Origin: Planctomycetota bacterium
Lineage (GTDB): Bacteria; Planctomycetota; JAMOSO01
Assembly: GCA_027063065.1 (NCBI GenBank)
Contig: JAMOSO010000001.1
Location: 1-64,000, forward strand
Direction of reading: 5' to 3'
Length of the DNA stretch: 64,000 bases
Shown here: positions 46,271 through 56,334 of the stretch, one piece after another
Layout: each line of letters starts with the position of its first letter
How positions within the stretch are numbered: the stretch's first letter is position 1
Position numbers and translations under genes: made by a program
The notes under the pieces: model-generated
Told to the model about the DNA's origin: nothing
The model's database searches: none
What the model saw: only the letters and a program-made list of their open reading frames with translations

Positions 46271-47877
46271 CAAAAAAATTGCTTTCTATACATAATTTAA
46301 CAATTTCATTTCCTTCGTCTAAAGGCAGGGTAGAAGTGGTGAAGGGGTTAAATTTAAATATTAATAAGGGTCAGATAGTTGGCTTGGCTGGCGAGTCAGG
46401 ATCTGGCAAAAGTGTAACAGCTATGTCAATATTACGCTTAAATCCATCTCCACCAGCTAAGGTAGAAAGCGGCAGTATAAAATTTTTAGGTAGTGATTTG
46501 TTAACTATGCCCTTAGGTGATTTGCAAAAATTGCGCGGTCAGGATATTTCAGTTATTTTTCAAGAACCAATGACGGCTTTATCACCTTTGCATAGCATAG
46601 GCAGTCAATTGGTAGAAACTTTACAATTACATCAAAATATTAATAAATCAAAAGCATTAAAAATTGCAATGCATTGGTTGCAAAAGGTAGAGATTCCAGA
46701 TGTAGCAAATAAAATTAAAGCATATCCTTTTGAATTGTCGGGAGGTCAACGTCAGAGGGTTATGATTGCAATGGCTTTAATGTTAGCTCCAAAGTTAATT
46801 ATTGCCGATGAACCAACCACCGCTTTAGATGTAACGATACAAAAACAGATTTTTAAATTAATGTTAGATTTAAAAAATGCAGACACAGCCATGTTATTTA
46901 TCACACATGATATGGGGGTAATATGGCAAATGTGCGATAGGGTTGCGGTGATGCAAAATGGTTATGTAGTTGAAGAGGGGGCGGTAAAGCAATTACTTAC
47001 GCATCCAAAGCACGCATATACACAACAGCTAATCAAATCTGTACCTCGATTAAATACAAACGATAAACATATTAGCCAATCGCCAAAAGAGGTTTTATTG
47101 CAAGTGCAAGATTTGCATACTTGGTATCCTATCAAACAAGGTATCTTTGCCAAAACAGTTGATTATGTAAAAGCAGTAAATGGAGTAAGTTTTGATATTA
47201 GGCAGGGTGAAACTTTAGCGTTAGTAGGTGAGTCGGGCTGTGGCAAAACTACTTTAGGCAGAACTTTAATGGGTTTAGAGGTGGCTAAAGCAGGTGCCAT
47301 AAATTTTGCCGAAGTTGATTTATTAAAACACAATTTAAAACATACACGTCAAATGCGTCAATCAATGCAGATGGTTTTTCAAGATCCATATTCTGCGTTA
47401 AACCCTAAAATGAGAATTTGTGATATTATTACAGAAGCGCTTGTGGTGCATAATATAATCACAGCAAATCAGCGATGGGTGCGAGCCACAGAGTTGCTTG
47501 ATGAAGTGGGCTTATCTTCTAAAATTTTAAATCGTTATCCGCATGAATTTTCAGGAGGCCAACGTCAGCGTATATGTATTGCACGGGCGTTAGGTTTAAA
47601 GCCTAAATTAATAATTTTGGATGAATCCTTATCAGCTTTGGATGTATCTATACAAGCTAAGGTTATCGAGTTATTACAAGAACTCAAACAACGACATAGG
47701 TTATCGTATTTATTTATTTCTCATGATTTAAGTGTAGTATCGCAAATTTCAGATCGCATAGCAGTAATGCAAAAAGGCAAAATTGTTGAAATAGGATTGC
47801 CATCACAAATTATTGCTAACCCGCAAAATAGTTATACCCAAACATTAATATCTGCTATTCCAGTTTTAGGTAGTTAA
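46267..47877 (+). CDS. yejF: Peptide ABC transporter dual ATPase (YejF-like)
   Basis: A 536-residue protein with two complete ATPase domains, as in YejF. First: Walker A GESGSGKSVTAM, signature LSGGQRQRVMIAMAL, Walker B LIIADEPTTALD. Second: GESGCGKTTLGR, FSGGQRQRICIARAL, LIILDESLSALD. Each has an oligopeptide/dipeptide C-terminal extension (HPKHAYTQQLI; NPQNSYTQTLI). Last gene of the yej operon; followed by a strong hairpin at 48094. Confidence 0.92.
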   Translation: MTKKLLSIHNLTISFPSSKGRVEVVKGLNLNINKGQIVGLAGESGSGKSVTAMSILRLNPSPPAKVESGSIKFLGSDLLTMPLGDLQKLRGQDISVIFQEPMTALSPLHSIGSQLVETLQLHQNINKSKALKIAMHWLQKVEIPDVANKIKAYPFELSGGQRQRVMIAMALMLAPKLIIADEPTTALDVTIQKQIFKLMLDLKNADTAMLFITHDMGVIWQMCDRVAVMQNGYVVEEGAVKQLLTHPKHAYTQQLIKSVPRLNTNDKHISQSPKEVLLQVQDLHTWYPIKQGIFAKTVDYVKAVNGVSFDIRQGETLALVGESGCGKTTLGRTLMGLEVAKAGAINFAEVDLLKHNLKHTRQMRQSMQMVFQDPYSALNPKMRICDIITEALVVHNIITANQRWVRATELLDEVGLSSKILNRYPHEFSGGQRQRICIARALGLKPKLIILDESLSALDVSIQAKVIELLQELKQRHRLSYLFISHDLSVVSQISDRIAVMQKGKIVEIGLPSQIIANPQNSYTQTLISAIPVLGS

Positions 47878-47952
47878 ATGATTTTAAAACAATTGCGTAT
47901 GTTAGGCTTAGTGGCCTGTAGTTTTGTGTTTATAATAGTAAGTGGTGCATAA
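47878..47952 (+). CDS. Possible 24-residue membrane peptide
   Basis: ATG directly after the yejF TAA encodes MILKQLRMLGLVACSFVFII plus VSGA, a signal-like helix with a Cys. It is too short for a mature protein and could be a remnant of a small lipoprotein gene or chance. No ribosome site beyond yejF's end. Confidence 0.2.
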   Translation: MILKQLRMLGLVACSFVFIIVSGA

Positions 47953-48311
47953 CTGTATGCTGTTACAATATGATTGGTAAAGCCAAAAAAATATACAAAG
48001 TGTGGAGAGATAATTGGTAACAATAATTGTTGCAAGTCACAGACTATGCATAAAATGAAGAATAAGTAATAAAAATCTATAATCTATTATGTCAAAAGCT
48101 ATATTTGTTATTTGCATAACAGATATAGCTTTTATTATGTACGGATAATATGTATTGGGTTTAATGGGTGATAATAGATTTAAGTATATTTGCCTGTATT
48201 ATTGTTTATTATATATTATTCAGCTATTTAATTTGTTTTGATTAGATAGTTTTAGATCATATTTTCAAAAATGATGGATTAAGTAATGCTTAATAGTGGC
48301 AAGGAATAGCA
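47953..48311. other. Gene-free stretch between yej operon and polysaccharide cluster
   Basis: 359 bp without a convincing gene. It holds the terminator hairpin at 48094-48133 and, after that, AT-rich DNA that presumably includes the promoter for the 48312 glycosyltransferase; no strong promoter match was found. Confidence 0.5.
48094..48133 (+). terminator. Terminator hairpin of parAB-yej operon
   Basis: AAAAGCTATATTTGTTAT (48094-48111) pairs with ATAACAGATATAGCTTTT (48116-48133), an 18-pair stem with one G-U pair and a four-base loop, ending in TTTT. Confidence 0.8.
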
Positions 48312-49148
48312 ATGAAAATCTCAATAATTTGTCCTGTGCTTAATGGGGAAAAATATATTCAACAAATGTTTGATGGATTTCAAAATCAAGATAGATTTGC
48401 ATATGAGCTAATTATAATGGATGGCGGTTCTACTGATAATACAGTAAATATTATAAAGCAAAATTTACATTTAGTTGATATCTGGCAGTCTCAAAAGGAT
48501 GGAGGTCAAGCTATAGCTTTAAATAATGGCTTTCAATTAGCTACTGGTGATATATATACTTGGTTAAATGCAGACGAATCTTATGTGCCAAATATTTTAT
48601 CAGATATTATTAGTATATTTGAGGAACAAGATTTGGATTTTGTTTATGGGGATAGATTAGTTATAGATGAAAACACAAAAACAGAATATATACGCAAGTG
48701 GCCACCTTTGCATCCGTTTGCTCAAATAGTATATAGAGGTATACCTATGCCATCAGAGGCGTCTTTTTGGTGTAAAGAATTACATTTTAAAACAGGGCAA
48801 TTAAATATTATAGATTATAATCATTTATGTATGGATGATGATTGGTTTTTGAGAATGGCTGGATTTATTAAAAAATGGAAAAAAATAAACCATCCAATTG
48901 CTAAATTTGTAGAGCATAACGATAGAAAAACATTAGTGGCAGAGACAAGTGAGGATTTTACAAAAATGGTTTCTCAATTGCGAAGACGTGGCATAGAAGA
49001 ATATAACATATCAAAGTTGCAGTGGTTTTTAGGAGCATTTATTGCGGCTTGTAAATCACGCTATTATGAAAGGCGTTTAGACCTTCCTAATTTAGATGTT
49101 TTCTGGCGTTTTTATCAAACTTGTTTTAATGTCAAACACAAAGCCTAA
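48312..49148 (+). CDS. Glycosyltransferase family 2
   Basis: A 278-residue GT-A enzyme. ISIICPVLNGEKYIQQMF then LIIMDGGSTDNT (the nucleotide-sugar Asp motif), WLNADESYVP (DxD-like) and MDDDWFLRMAG. Membrane segments are absent. First gene of the polysaccharide cluster, with AGGA upstream of the ATG. Sugar specificity unknown. The following glycosyltransferase starts inside its end (20-base overlap). Confidence 0.85.
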   Translation: MKISIICPVLNGEKYIQQMFDGFQNQDRFAYELIIMDGGSTDNTVNIIKQNLHLVDIWQSQKDGGQAIALNNGFQLATGDIYTWLNADESYVPNILSDIISIFEEQDLDFVYGDRLVIDENTKTEYIRKWPPLHPFAQIVYRGIPMPSEASFWCKELHFKTGQLNIIDYNHLCMDDDWFLRMAGFIKKWKKINHPIAKFVEHNDRKTLVAETSEDFTKMVSQLRRRGIEEYNISKLQWFLGAFIAACKSRYYERRLDLPNLDVFWRFYQTCFNVKHKA

Positions 49149-50274
49149 AAAATTAACGGTTGTCATTCCTACAATGAATATGGGTGGATGTGAAAAAAAT
49201 CTATCACTTTTGTTGCCAGAATTATCTCATAAATTTGATTGCACTTTGATTTGTCACGAACATAAGCAGTCTTATTCAATCCCCAAAAATATTAAATATG
49301 TTTGTTTGAATATAGTTAGAAAAAATTATTTTTTAAATAATATTATTAGAAATATATGCTTAATAAAGCAATTACGCAACTGTATTAAATTAAGCGATCC
49401 ATCTGTGATTTTATCTTTTTTGGATTTAAATAATGTGCTTGTGTTTGTGGCTACTCGGTTTTTGTCCGTTCCATTAATTTGCGCTGAACATACAATTAAT
49501 CATAACTTTTTTTTCAAAAATAAAAATTTAATTGGTAAAGCGTGGTTATTAAAAAGTTTGTTACATTTTACATATAATAAAGTTGACGCTTTAATTGTTA
49601 TTTCTCAAACAATGGCAAAGTATCTGAAAACAGATTTAAATATAATAACAAAGACTAAAATTATTTATAATGGTTTTGATTTGCCAGATATTGCCGATGT
49701 AAAAAGACCATTAGAATATAAAGGTATAAAGGGTAAAATTTTGGTTTCTGTCGGCAGGCTTGATGATAATAAAAATCAAATCTATCAACTGAAGTTAATG
49801 CAAATATTAAATAAACAAATTTCAGATATACATTTATTTATTTTAGGTGATGGTGAAAATTTTGCTTTATTAAGTAAAAAAATTGTTGAATTAAATTTAG
49901 TTGATAATGTTCATTTGTTGGGATGGCAAGTAAATATATATCCTTATATTAAATATGCAGATGCGCTGGTGCACACTTCTTTTTTTGAGTCATTTGGAAA
50001 TGTAATAGTAGAAGCTTTGGCTTTTGAAACGCCAGTGGTTTGTTCTTTTGTGGATGATGTGCAGATGGAAATTACCAATTCTAAACTGTTGTGCTTAATC
50101 AAAAATATAAATACTGATAATATGGTAAGTGAAATTAAATTGGCTTTAAGTATTAAAGAAAATCAAAATAACATAGTTGAATTAAAAAAAGTTGCAAATG
50201 AAGTACGTCAAAAGTTTTCAAGTAAAGTTATGATTAAGTCTTACTGTTCCGTAGTTAATAGTGATCAAATATAA
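49129..50274 (+). CDS. Glycosyltransferase family 4 (GT-B)
   Basis: A 381-residue GT-B enzyme starting at MSNTKPKKLTVVIPTMNMGG (ATG 49129 preferred to 49096). CAEHTINHNF and IIYNGFDLPDI in the acceptor half, then VSVGRLDDNKNQIYQLKLM, LFILGDGENFALL and HTSFFESFGNVIVEALAFETPVV with the donor-binding Glu. Typical of capsule or O-antigen repeat-unit assembly at the cytoplasmic membrane. Converges with the FkbM gene. Confidence 0.85.
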   Translation: MSNTKPKKLTVVIPTMNMGGCEKNLSLLLPELSHKFDCTLICHEHKQSYSIPKNIKYVCLNIVRKNYFLNNIIRNICLIKQLRNCIKLSDPSVILSFLDLNNVLVFVATRFLSVPLICAEHTINHNFFFKNKNLIGKAWLLKSLLHFTYNKVDALIVISQTMAKYLKTDLNIITKTKIIYNGFDLPDIADVKRPLEYKGIKGKILVSVGRLDDNKNQIYQLKLMQILNKQISDIHLFILGDGENFALLSKKIVELNLVDNVHLLGWQVNIYPYIKYADALVHTSFFESFGNVIVEALAFETPVVCSFVDDVQMEITNSKLLCLIKNINTDNMVSEIKLALSIKENQNNIVELKKVANEVRQKFSSKVMIKSYCSVVNSDQI

Positions 50275-50281
50275 CATATAT

Positions 50282-50974
50282 TTATGTTAAAATAAAACTA
50301 TATTCTTCTTTAGAAGGGGAAATATAAAATAATTTATAACCCATTGCTTTTATTGCTTTGATAGCTTTTTTGGTTTTTTTCACACCAATATTTGGGAATC
50401 TATGATGAAATTCTATTAGTAATTGTTTTGGGCGGATATTTGTTGATTTTATATCATCTATTACAGAATATTCAGCGCCCTCTATATCCATTTTAAGAAT
50501 ATCAATATGTTGATGATTAAGCGTCTGTAAAATGGTTTTTAATGTTTTTACTGGAACTTGAATAGCTTGTTCTTTAGTATCTTCTTTGTTTAGCATAGTA
50601 TGAGATATATAATTTGGATTACTTGGCGGGTAAAAAACTGCTGCGCCGTTGAAGTCAGCAATTCCATAATTATGCATAATAAATTGTTTAGGTAATGTTT
50701 GTTCATAGATCCATTGAATTGATTTTGGCGTAGGATCAAAGGCGTATATTGTCAAACTGAATTTATGAATTAAAGTTAGGTCAAAAGAAATATCTGTTCC
50801 TATGCCAAAAGAATAAACAATCGATTTTTTGTGTAGATATGTTTCTATAATCTCCCATCCTCCATATTCAGAACCAAACCTGTTATGTGTACATTGATAG
50901 TTAGGTTTGATAAATAAATGTTGCCCCGTAAGTATATCGGCCAGTTTTTTGAATTGTCTATAAATAATGTGCAT
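50282..50974 (-). CDS. FkbM-family methyltransferase
   Basis: A 230-residue SAM-dependent enzyme with a somewhat altered motif I (VYSFGIGTDISFDL), then IYAFDPTPKSIQWI and the FkbM signature DILKMDIEGAEYSVIDDI. FkbM methylases in polysaccharide clusters O-methylate sugars. It is the end of the minus-strand part of the cluster, 16 bases after a glycosyltransferase. Confidence 0.85.
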   Translation of the reverse strand: MHIIYRQFKKLADILTGQHLFIKPNYQCTHNRFGSEYGGWEIIETYLHKKSIVYSFGIGTDISFDLTLIHKFSLTIYAFDPTPKSIQWIYEQTLPKQFIMHNYGIADFNGAAVFYPPSNPNYISHTMLNKEDTKEQAIQVPVKTLKTILQTLNHQHIDILKMDIEGAEYSVIDDIKSTNIRPKQLLIEFHHRFPNIGVKKTKKAIKAIKAMGYKLFYISPSKEEYSFILT

Positions 50975-50990
50975 GGTTAATTTCTCAAGA

Positions 50991-52247
50991 TTAATTGATA
51001 GTGGTTGGTTTATGTAATATTGTTTTATACAGTTCTATGTATTCTCTAGCTACGATATGACTATCAAAATGTTTTTTGATTTGCTGTCTGGCACATAAGC
51101 ATAATGCATTATAATTTGTATTGTTTAAGATCCATTTAATACCATATGCGAGATCGTCGGAGTCAAATGCTTTAGCTAAATATCCATTTTGTTTATGTAT
51201 GATTAGATCACTATTGCCACCAATATTAAAAGCTACAACAGGTGTTGCGCATGCAAGGCTTTCCATAATGGTGTTAGATAGATTTTCTTGTAAAGATGGT
51301 ACAATCATGACGTCTACAGCATTGTATAAAATCATCAGAGACTTATCGTCATATATATTGCCAAGATAATTTATTTTGCAATCTGTTTTTTGTGTAGGCG
51401 ATATCGGTTTACTGGCTCCAAATACGATAAATTCAGCATTGGAATCTGAGATCTTTTCTAGAGCACGGTTTAGTTTGTTAAATCCTTTTCTTGGATCGCT
51501 TGTTGCATTTACAGCGCCAAATAAGATTAATTTTTTATTAGTAGGTAAGCTCCATATTTGTCTGGCTACATTTTTATTAATCCTTTTAAATGTTTTAGTA
51601 TTAATGGGATTAGGTAAATTGAGATGAGTCTTGTCTTTTAATAAAGAGCTTTTACTTATGCAATTATCTAACCACTTGCTTAAACCTATAAGTGTTATAT
51701 GGTTAATTAAATTAAAATATTTTTTCTTTTTTAAGAAATTAATATAACTTAGGTCTTTTCTTTTATTACTTTGGAGAATAGGACATGTATGGCATGTTTT
51801 TAAATATAGATTACACATATTTGTATAATGGCACCCGCCTGTGAAGGCCCACATATCGTGTAATGACCAGACTATTGGCACATTAATTTTATGCAGATCG
51901 GTAATGGATAGCATAGATTGATTAAACCAATGTAGATGCACTATATCTGCGGCACTTTTGTTAATTTTTTTAATTACATATATATTTGATAACCACTCAG
52001 AGCTGAATAATGTATATGTTTTTTTATAGCGACTGAGTAAAAATTGTTCTATACGAATCAAAAGAAAACTAATTATTTTATTAAAAGGTGTATTATAGAT
52101 AGATTCAATGGTTTTGTCATTTTCAGATTTATACTTTACCAACATCTGGCTATTAATGTTAGAGTCTAATAAAGCTTTATGTAAACGTAATGCTGCACGT
52201 GCAGCACCGCCGTAATTATCATGAGTATTAACGATTAAAATTTTCAT
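50991..52247 (-). CDS. Glycosyltransferase family 4
   Basis: A 418-residue GT-B enzyme with N-terminal NTHDNYGGAARAALRLHKAL, a motif seen in a wcaC/wcfI-like subgroup, VWSLHDMWAFTGGCHYT and CHTCPIL (a Cys cluster typical of this subgroup), then LFGAVNATSDPRKGF and VPSLQENLSNTIMESLACATPVVAF. Overlaps the preceding gene's stop by 4 bases. Confidence 0.87.
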   Translation of the reverse strand: MKILIVNTHDNYGGAARAALRLHKALLDSNINSQMLVKYKSENDKTIESIYNTPFNKIISFLLIRIEQFLLSRYKKTYTLFSSEWLSNIYVIKKINKSAADIVHLHWFNQSMLSITDLHKINVPIVWSLHDMWAFTGGCHYTNMCNLYLKTCHTCPILQSNKRKDLSYINFLKKKKYFNLINHITLIGLSKWLDNCISKSSLLKDKTHLNLPNPINTKTFKRINKNVARQIWSLPTNKKLILFGAVNATSDPRKGFNKLNRALEKISDSNAEFIVFGASKPISPTQKTDCKINYLGNIYDDKSLMILYNAVDVMIVPSLQENLSNTIMESLACATPVVAFNIGGNSDLIIHKQNGYLAKAFDSDDLAYGIKWILNNTNYNALCLCARQQIKKHFDSHIVAREYIELYKTILHKPTTIN

Positions 52248-53191
52248 TTTATTATATTTTTTTTATACACTATTCTACTAATTTTATTGATGATTCTAGG
52301 AAGTATATTTGTCATGCGCTTTTGTTGGTTAAGATGCCATTTTTTTATTATATTGACTATTTGAGTGTCTTCTACCATTAGATCAATAAATTTTGGATTT
52401 GGGTTGTTATTTAGAATTAAATTATCCGTATAATTACTGTCTTGGCAATGAGTTCCACTACCATCATGTCCGATATTACTAAGGTAGCTAATGGTAGGAT
52501 TTAGGCATAAACCATTTTGTTTAAATATAGTGGCGTACCAAAATATAGCCCAAGTATTAAGTATATGGTTTCGATTATCTAATACTTGATTCCAATGATT
52601 AGAGATTCCATCTAAATTAAATTTATGAATATCTTTTTTTGAAAAGTTATTTATTAACTTATCAGGTATTTTTTCAAAGTAACGCCATCTATCACGCCAT
52701 GTTGCCCATCCACAGCAATTCATCATTCTCCATAAAAACACATCTTGATTATAATTTTTTTGTATTAAATTCGTAGGGTACACCCATGCACTTATATGCC
52801 ATATTTGTTTTTTATCTATATAAAAATCTAATGCTTTATTCATAAAGTCTAAAAAATAAGGGCTGGTTACTAAATCGTCCTCTAAAACTATCGCGTTACC
52901 ATATTTGTTTATTATATCTGTGACACCATTTATGATATTATTTGCTAACCCCCAATTTTTATTTCGTTCAATTATGGTAATGGTTTTAAATCCATTTATG
53001 GTTTTAAGATAATTTCTTACAAGATTAACATTTGTGCGAGACTTATCATTTTTAGCCCCATCACTATAAATAAAAACCTCACTATTTTCGGCTAGATGAT
53101 TTTTTTGCAAGGCTTGTATTGTTTGTTGTATGTGTTTAGGTCGGTTATATGTAAATATAATTACAGGAGCTAGTTTGTTAATATTTATCAT
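52244..53191 (-). CDS. Glycosyltransferase family 2-like protein
   Basis: A 315-residue GT-A protein: APVIIFTYNRPKHIQQTI, VFIYSDGAKND, IVLEDDLVTSPYFLDFMNKAL (the metal-binding acidic motif). WRMMNCCGWATWRDRWRYF resembles family members found with methyltransferase and sulfotransferase genes. It overlaps the deacetylase gene by 14 bases and the next glycosyltransferase by 4. Substrate unknown. Confidence 0.78.
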   Translation of the reverse strand: MININKLAPVIIFTYNRPKHIQQTIQALQKNHLAENSEVFIYSDGAKNDKSRTNVNLVRNYLKTINGFKTITIIERNKNWGLANNIINGVTDIINKYGNAIVLEDDLVTSPYFLDFMNKALDFYIDKKQIWHISAWVYPTNLIQKNYNQDVFLWRMMNCCGWATWRDRWRYFEKIPDKLINNFSKKDIHKFNLDGISNHWNQVLDNRNHILNTWAIFWYATIFKQNGLCLNPTISYLSNIGHDGSGTHCQDSNYTDNLILNNNPNPKFIDLMVEDTQIVNIIKKWHLNQQKRMTNILPRIINKISRIVYKKNIIK

Positions 53192-53921
53192 ATATTATAC
53201 CTTTTATTAAATGTAATAAAGTTCTGGTCATATATTTAAGTCTATTTTTAAAGTTGAATATTTGACAATGGTTATTTAAATCGTCAGCATAAATTCTGTA
53301 AATAGTATTTGCATTATATAAATTATAAATATTACCTATTGTAACATCATATTTATAATATTTATTTACCATTGTTTTTATGTAATGATTATGATTGCCA
53401 TAAGGATATGTGAAAATATCGCATTTAATTTTTAATTTGTTTTCTATGATTTTTTGCGATTCTCTTAATTCAAATTTTATGTTGTTATTATTGAGTGTTA
53501 TTAAATTTGTATGATTCACACTATGAGAGGCTATTTTAACGTATTTACTATCACTCATTTCTTTTAATTCTGTCCATGTACAAAAAGGGGTGAATTGCAG
53601 AGCATGTTTATTATACATTATGTCATCATGTGTGATGCTTAATCTTTTTTGATATTTTACTTCTGTTTGATCAACTATGTATTTTGTAGGTACGGATAAG
53701 ATAGCTTTTAAATTATATTTTTTTAATAATGGAAATACATAATAATAGAAATCAAAAAAGGCATCATCAAAAACAAGCATAATGCAGTTATTATATTTTG
53801 TTTCATTACAAAACACGGGTTGAAAATTTTGTGCAATATATTCAAAATGCTTTTCTATTAATTCTAAATTATTAGAATATTTTTTATTATTTATGTGATG
53901 GTACATTAAAGCTAAAAACAT
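53178..53921 (-). CDS. Polysaccharide deacetylase (NodB-like)
   Basis: A 247-residue carbohydrate esterase family 4-like protein. The catalytic TFDDG motif appears as MLVFDDAFFDFYYYV (the two Asp kept), the metal His pair as IASHSVNHTNL, and the third motif as IFTYPYGNHN. No signal peptide, so it may act on lipid-linked or nucleotide-linked intermediates in the cytoplasm, or be exported otherwise. Overlaps the following glycosyltransferase. Confidence 0.82.
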   Translation of the reverse strand: MFLALMYHHINNKKYSNNLELIEKHFEYIAQNFQPVFCNETKYNNCIMLVFDDAFFDFYYYVFPLLKKYNLKAILSVPTKYIVDQTEVKYQKRLSITHDDIMYNKHALQFTPFCTWTELKEMSDSKYVKIASHSVNHTNLITLNNNNIKFELRESQKIIENKLKIKCDIFTYPYGNHNHYIKTMVNKYYKYDVTIGNIYNLYNANTIYRIYADDLNNHCQIFNFKNRLKYMTRTLLHLIKGIIYDKY

Positions 53922-53929
53922 AGTGTACT

Positions 53930-54682
53930 TTATATATGCTCAATAACAAAAATATCAAGACTTATTTGTTTTAAAAAAGATTTTTTACTCTTTTCTTTAA
54001 AAGGATATTTACATTTTAAAAAATAATTTTTAATATCTAAATAGTTAGATGCCCATGTAGCATCTGCATCTCCGCCTATACTGATTTTTGGTTTTAAAGG
54101 TGTGAATTTCCAAATGGTTGTATTATTGAATAATAATTTTAAGAAGGTCAGAATAGAGCTTATTAAAAATCTATACATTAAGGTGCAATAGTTGCCCGTA
54201 TTAAATGGTGTTAAGTGTAAGTGGTTATTTTTTAATTTAGATTTGATATAGTAGATATAAGTTCTCGGATTTAAATAATTAGGTGTTCGAATATATAGGA
54301 TGCCATTTTGGTTTGTTAAGTTCCACAATATATTTAGAAAGTCATGTACATGGTTAACGTGTTCTAGTACATGATTTGATATTACTAAATCAAATTTTTT
54401 GTCAGTTAAATTTATGTCATCTATTATAAAAATATTTTTAATCCCCGCTTTTTGTCCTGCCTTAACACTATTGCTATCAATATCTATACCCATTACATTG
54501 GGATATCCATTTTTATTAAGAACAGAGACTAAATTGCCTGTGCCACAACCATAGTCTAATATAGAAATATTTTTGTTTTTTATTTGATTGTTCAGAAACG
54601 TAATGATGGGTTCAAAATATTTAATATCATGGTTAAGTAATTGCTTAATATAGGCATCGTTAGAATATTTATATTCACTCAT
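53930..54682 (-). CDS. Class I SAM-dependent methyltransferase
   Basis: A 250-residue enzyme with motif I ILDYGCGTGNLVSVL, VMGIDIDSNSVKAGQ, FDLVISNHVLEHV and GILYIRTPNY. It fits the Methyltransf_23 type often found in O-antigen and capsule clusters. It overlaps the flippase gene by 8 bases. Confidence 0.83.
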   Translation of the reverse strand: MSEYKYSNDAYIKQLLNHDIKYFEPIITFLNNQIKNKNISILDYGCGTGNLVSVLNKNGYPNVMGIDIDSNSVKAGQKAGIKNIFIIDDINLTDKKFDLVISNHVLEHVNHVHDFLNILWNLTNQNGILYIRTPNYLNPRTYIYYIKSKLKNNHLHLTPFNTGNYCTLMYRFLISSILTFLKLLFNNTTIWKFTPLKPKISIGGDADATWASNYLDIKNYFLKCKYPFKEKSKKSFLKQISLDIFVIEHI

Positions 54683-56000
54683 TATTTTTACACTTTATAA
54701 AAAGAGTATATAAAAACAAGCATTGTGTTAAGTCAAAAAAACTTTTTCTAGTTGGTTTCCATAAAGATAAACTTAAGTATGCGGCTACAAAATATGCAAT
54801 TAACGTTGCCCATGCTGCTCCTGTAATACCCATCTTTTGAATTAAGATATAATTTAAAATGATATTGAGAAGCATACCTATTGAAGTATTAATTGTGGTA
54901 AATTGTTGTAAATTTTCGTTTAATAATCGCTTGCTATTTATTACTCCAATAAATACAAATATCGTTGCCCATGTATGTATTTTTAAAACACTAGTAGCTT
55001 GATTAAATTTATTGTCATAAAGAAAGCTGATTAAAGTGTCGCCAAAAACAGTCATAATAAGTGAAATGAAAATAGCTATATATATCATTAAGTTATAAAG
55101 GTACTGCAGTCTTTCACGGTATAGTTTATTATTTATTTTTTGAGAGTTTATAATGGCTGGAAATAGCGAGGAGCCTATTATCATGGGAATAAAATACCAG
55201 CATTCGCTTAATCTAACAGCAACAGCATAATTGCCGACAGCATTATTGCCTAATAATTCTTTTATCATAATTTGATCTATTTTCATATATATTGAAATGA
55301 CTACTCCACTTATGATTAAGGGCCAACTATCTTTTAATAAATTTAACGCTAAGCATGTCTTAAAGCGCCATTTTATGATAGATTGTTTATGTGTTAAATA
55401 TAAAGATATAAAACCTATGGATAATAAAAAATTTTCAAAGACAATAATCCAAGCAAAGCATGTAAGAGTCGCGTGGTTCAGTATAAAATATATTTTTAAT
55501 ATAGCAGATATACAAGCCGTGCATATATTTAATAATGCAATATTTTTGCTTTTTACTATAGCTTGAAAATATAAATCTATGACATTAAAACTTTGAAAAA
55601 TAATAGAACTTGCAATAATAAATATTAATTGATTGGTATATAAATTATTTGAAGTAAAATGTATGCCTATTAATAAAAATAAAAATGTTATTACAAATCC
55701 ATAGATTTTTAAAATAAAAATAGTCCCTAAAATCTGATCTTTGTTAAGAGGATTTTTAACTATTTCTCTTACAGCAATTCCATCTAATCCTAATGTCGCA
55801 ATAGTGCTAAAAAGCCCTATAAAGCTTAAGGCATAAGAAAAAAGTCCAAATTTATTTGGACCTAAATATCTAGCAACCCAGACTCCGATAAATAAACTTA
55901 ATATCATCTTGAAGATTCTTTCGACAAATAACCAAGACGTATTATGAAAATATTGAAGAAATCCTTTTGTAAATATCGTCTTATTTATAGAGTGTAACAT
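54675..56000 (-). CDS. Oligosaccharide flippase (Wzx/MATE-like)
   Basis: A 441-residue protein with twelve to fourteen helices, of the polysaccharide transporter family. N-terminal FHNTSWLFVERIFKMILSL and WVARYLGPNKFGLFSYALSFIGLF are the usual signature, with DGIAVREIVKN next. It would move undecaprenyl-linked repeat units to the periplasm. Upstream is a 334-bp gap, so its promoter is likely there. Confidence 0.9.
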   Translation of the reverse strand: MLHSINKTIFTKGFLQYFHNTSWLFVERIFKMILSLFIGVWVARYLGPNKFGLFSYALSFIGLFSTIATLGLDGIAVREIVKNPLNKDQILGTIFILKIYGFVITFLFLLIGIHFTSNNLYTNQLIFIIASSIIFQSFNVIDLYFQAIVKSKNIALLNICTACISAILKIYFILNHATLTCFAWIIVFENFLLSIGFISLYLTHKQSIIKWRFKTCLALNLLKDSWPLIISGVVISIYMKIDQIMIKELLGNNAVGNYAVAVRLSECWYFIPMIIGSSLFPAIINSQKINNKLYRERLQYLYNLMIYIAIFISLIMTVFGDTLISFLYDNKFNQATSVLKIHTWATIFVFIGVINSKRLLNENLQQFTTINTSIGMLLNIILNYILIQKMGITGAAWATLIAYFVAAYLSLSLWKPTRKSFFDLTQCLFLYTLFIKCKNNE

Positions 56001-56334
56001 ATTAATGTTAGATTAAATTTACTACTGTTGTTTTATGACGCTTAGACATACATAAAAAATAAGGATACTTTGTTTGTTTAAGTTTTATGTTAAATGGTGT
56101 CATATAATTTTTTCTTATATTTTAGTTTATTCACTAGTTTTTTTAATATGGTATGAGCTTCTTTTACATAACACTTTATTTTTGTTGTCGCCATACAGTT
56201 GTTAAATAAGTGTATTATTTTAACGTGTTTGAAATGTTTTAATTGATAATAAGTATGCGATTGAACAGTTGTAGTAGTAGACGATTTGTAACTTTGCATA
56301 AGCAAACTATAAAAATTAAATAATAAAAGTAAAG
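56001..56334. other. Gene-free stretch in polysaccharide cluster
   Basis: 334 bp of AT-rich DNA between a glycosyltransferase and the flippase, both minus strand. An open frame of 102 codons (56090-56398) starts inside the glycosyltransferase and looks random, so I do not call it. No hairpin or RNA recognised. Confidence 0.5.
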
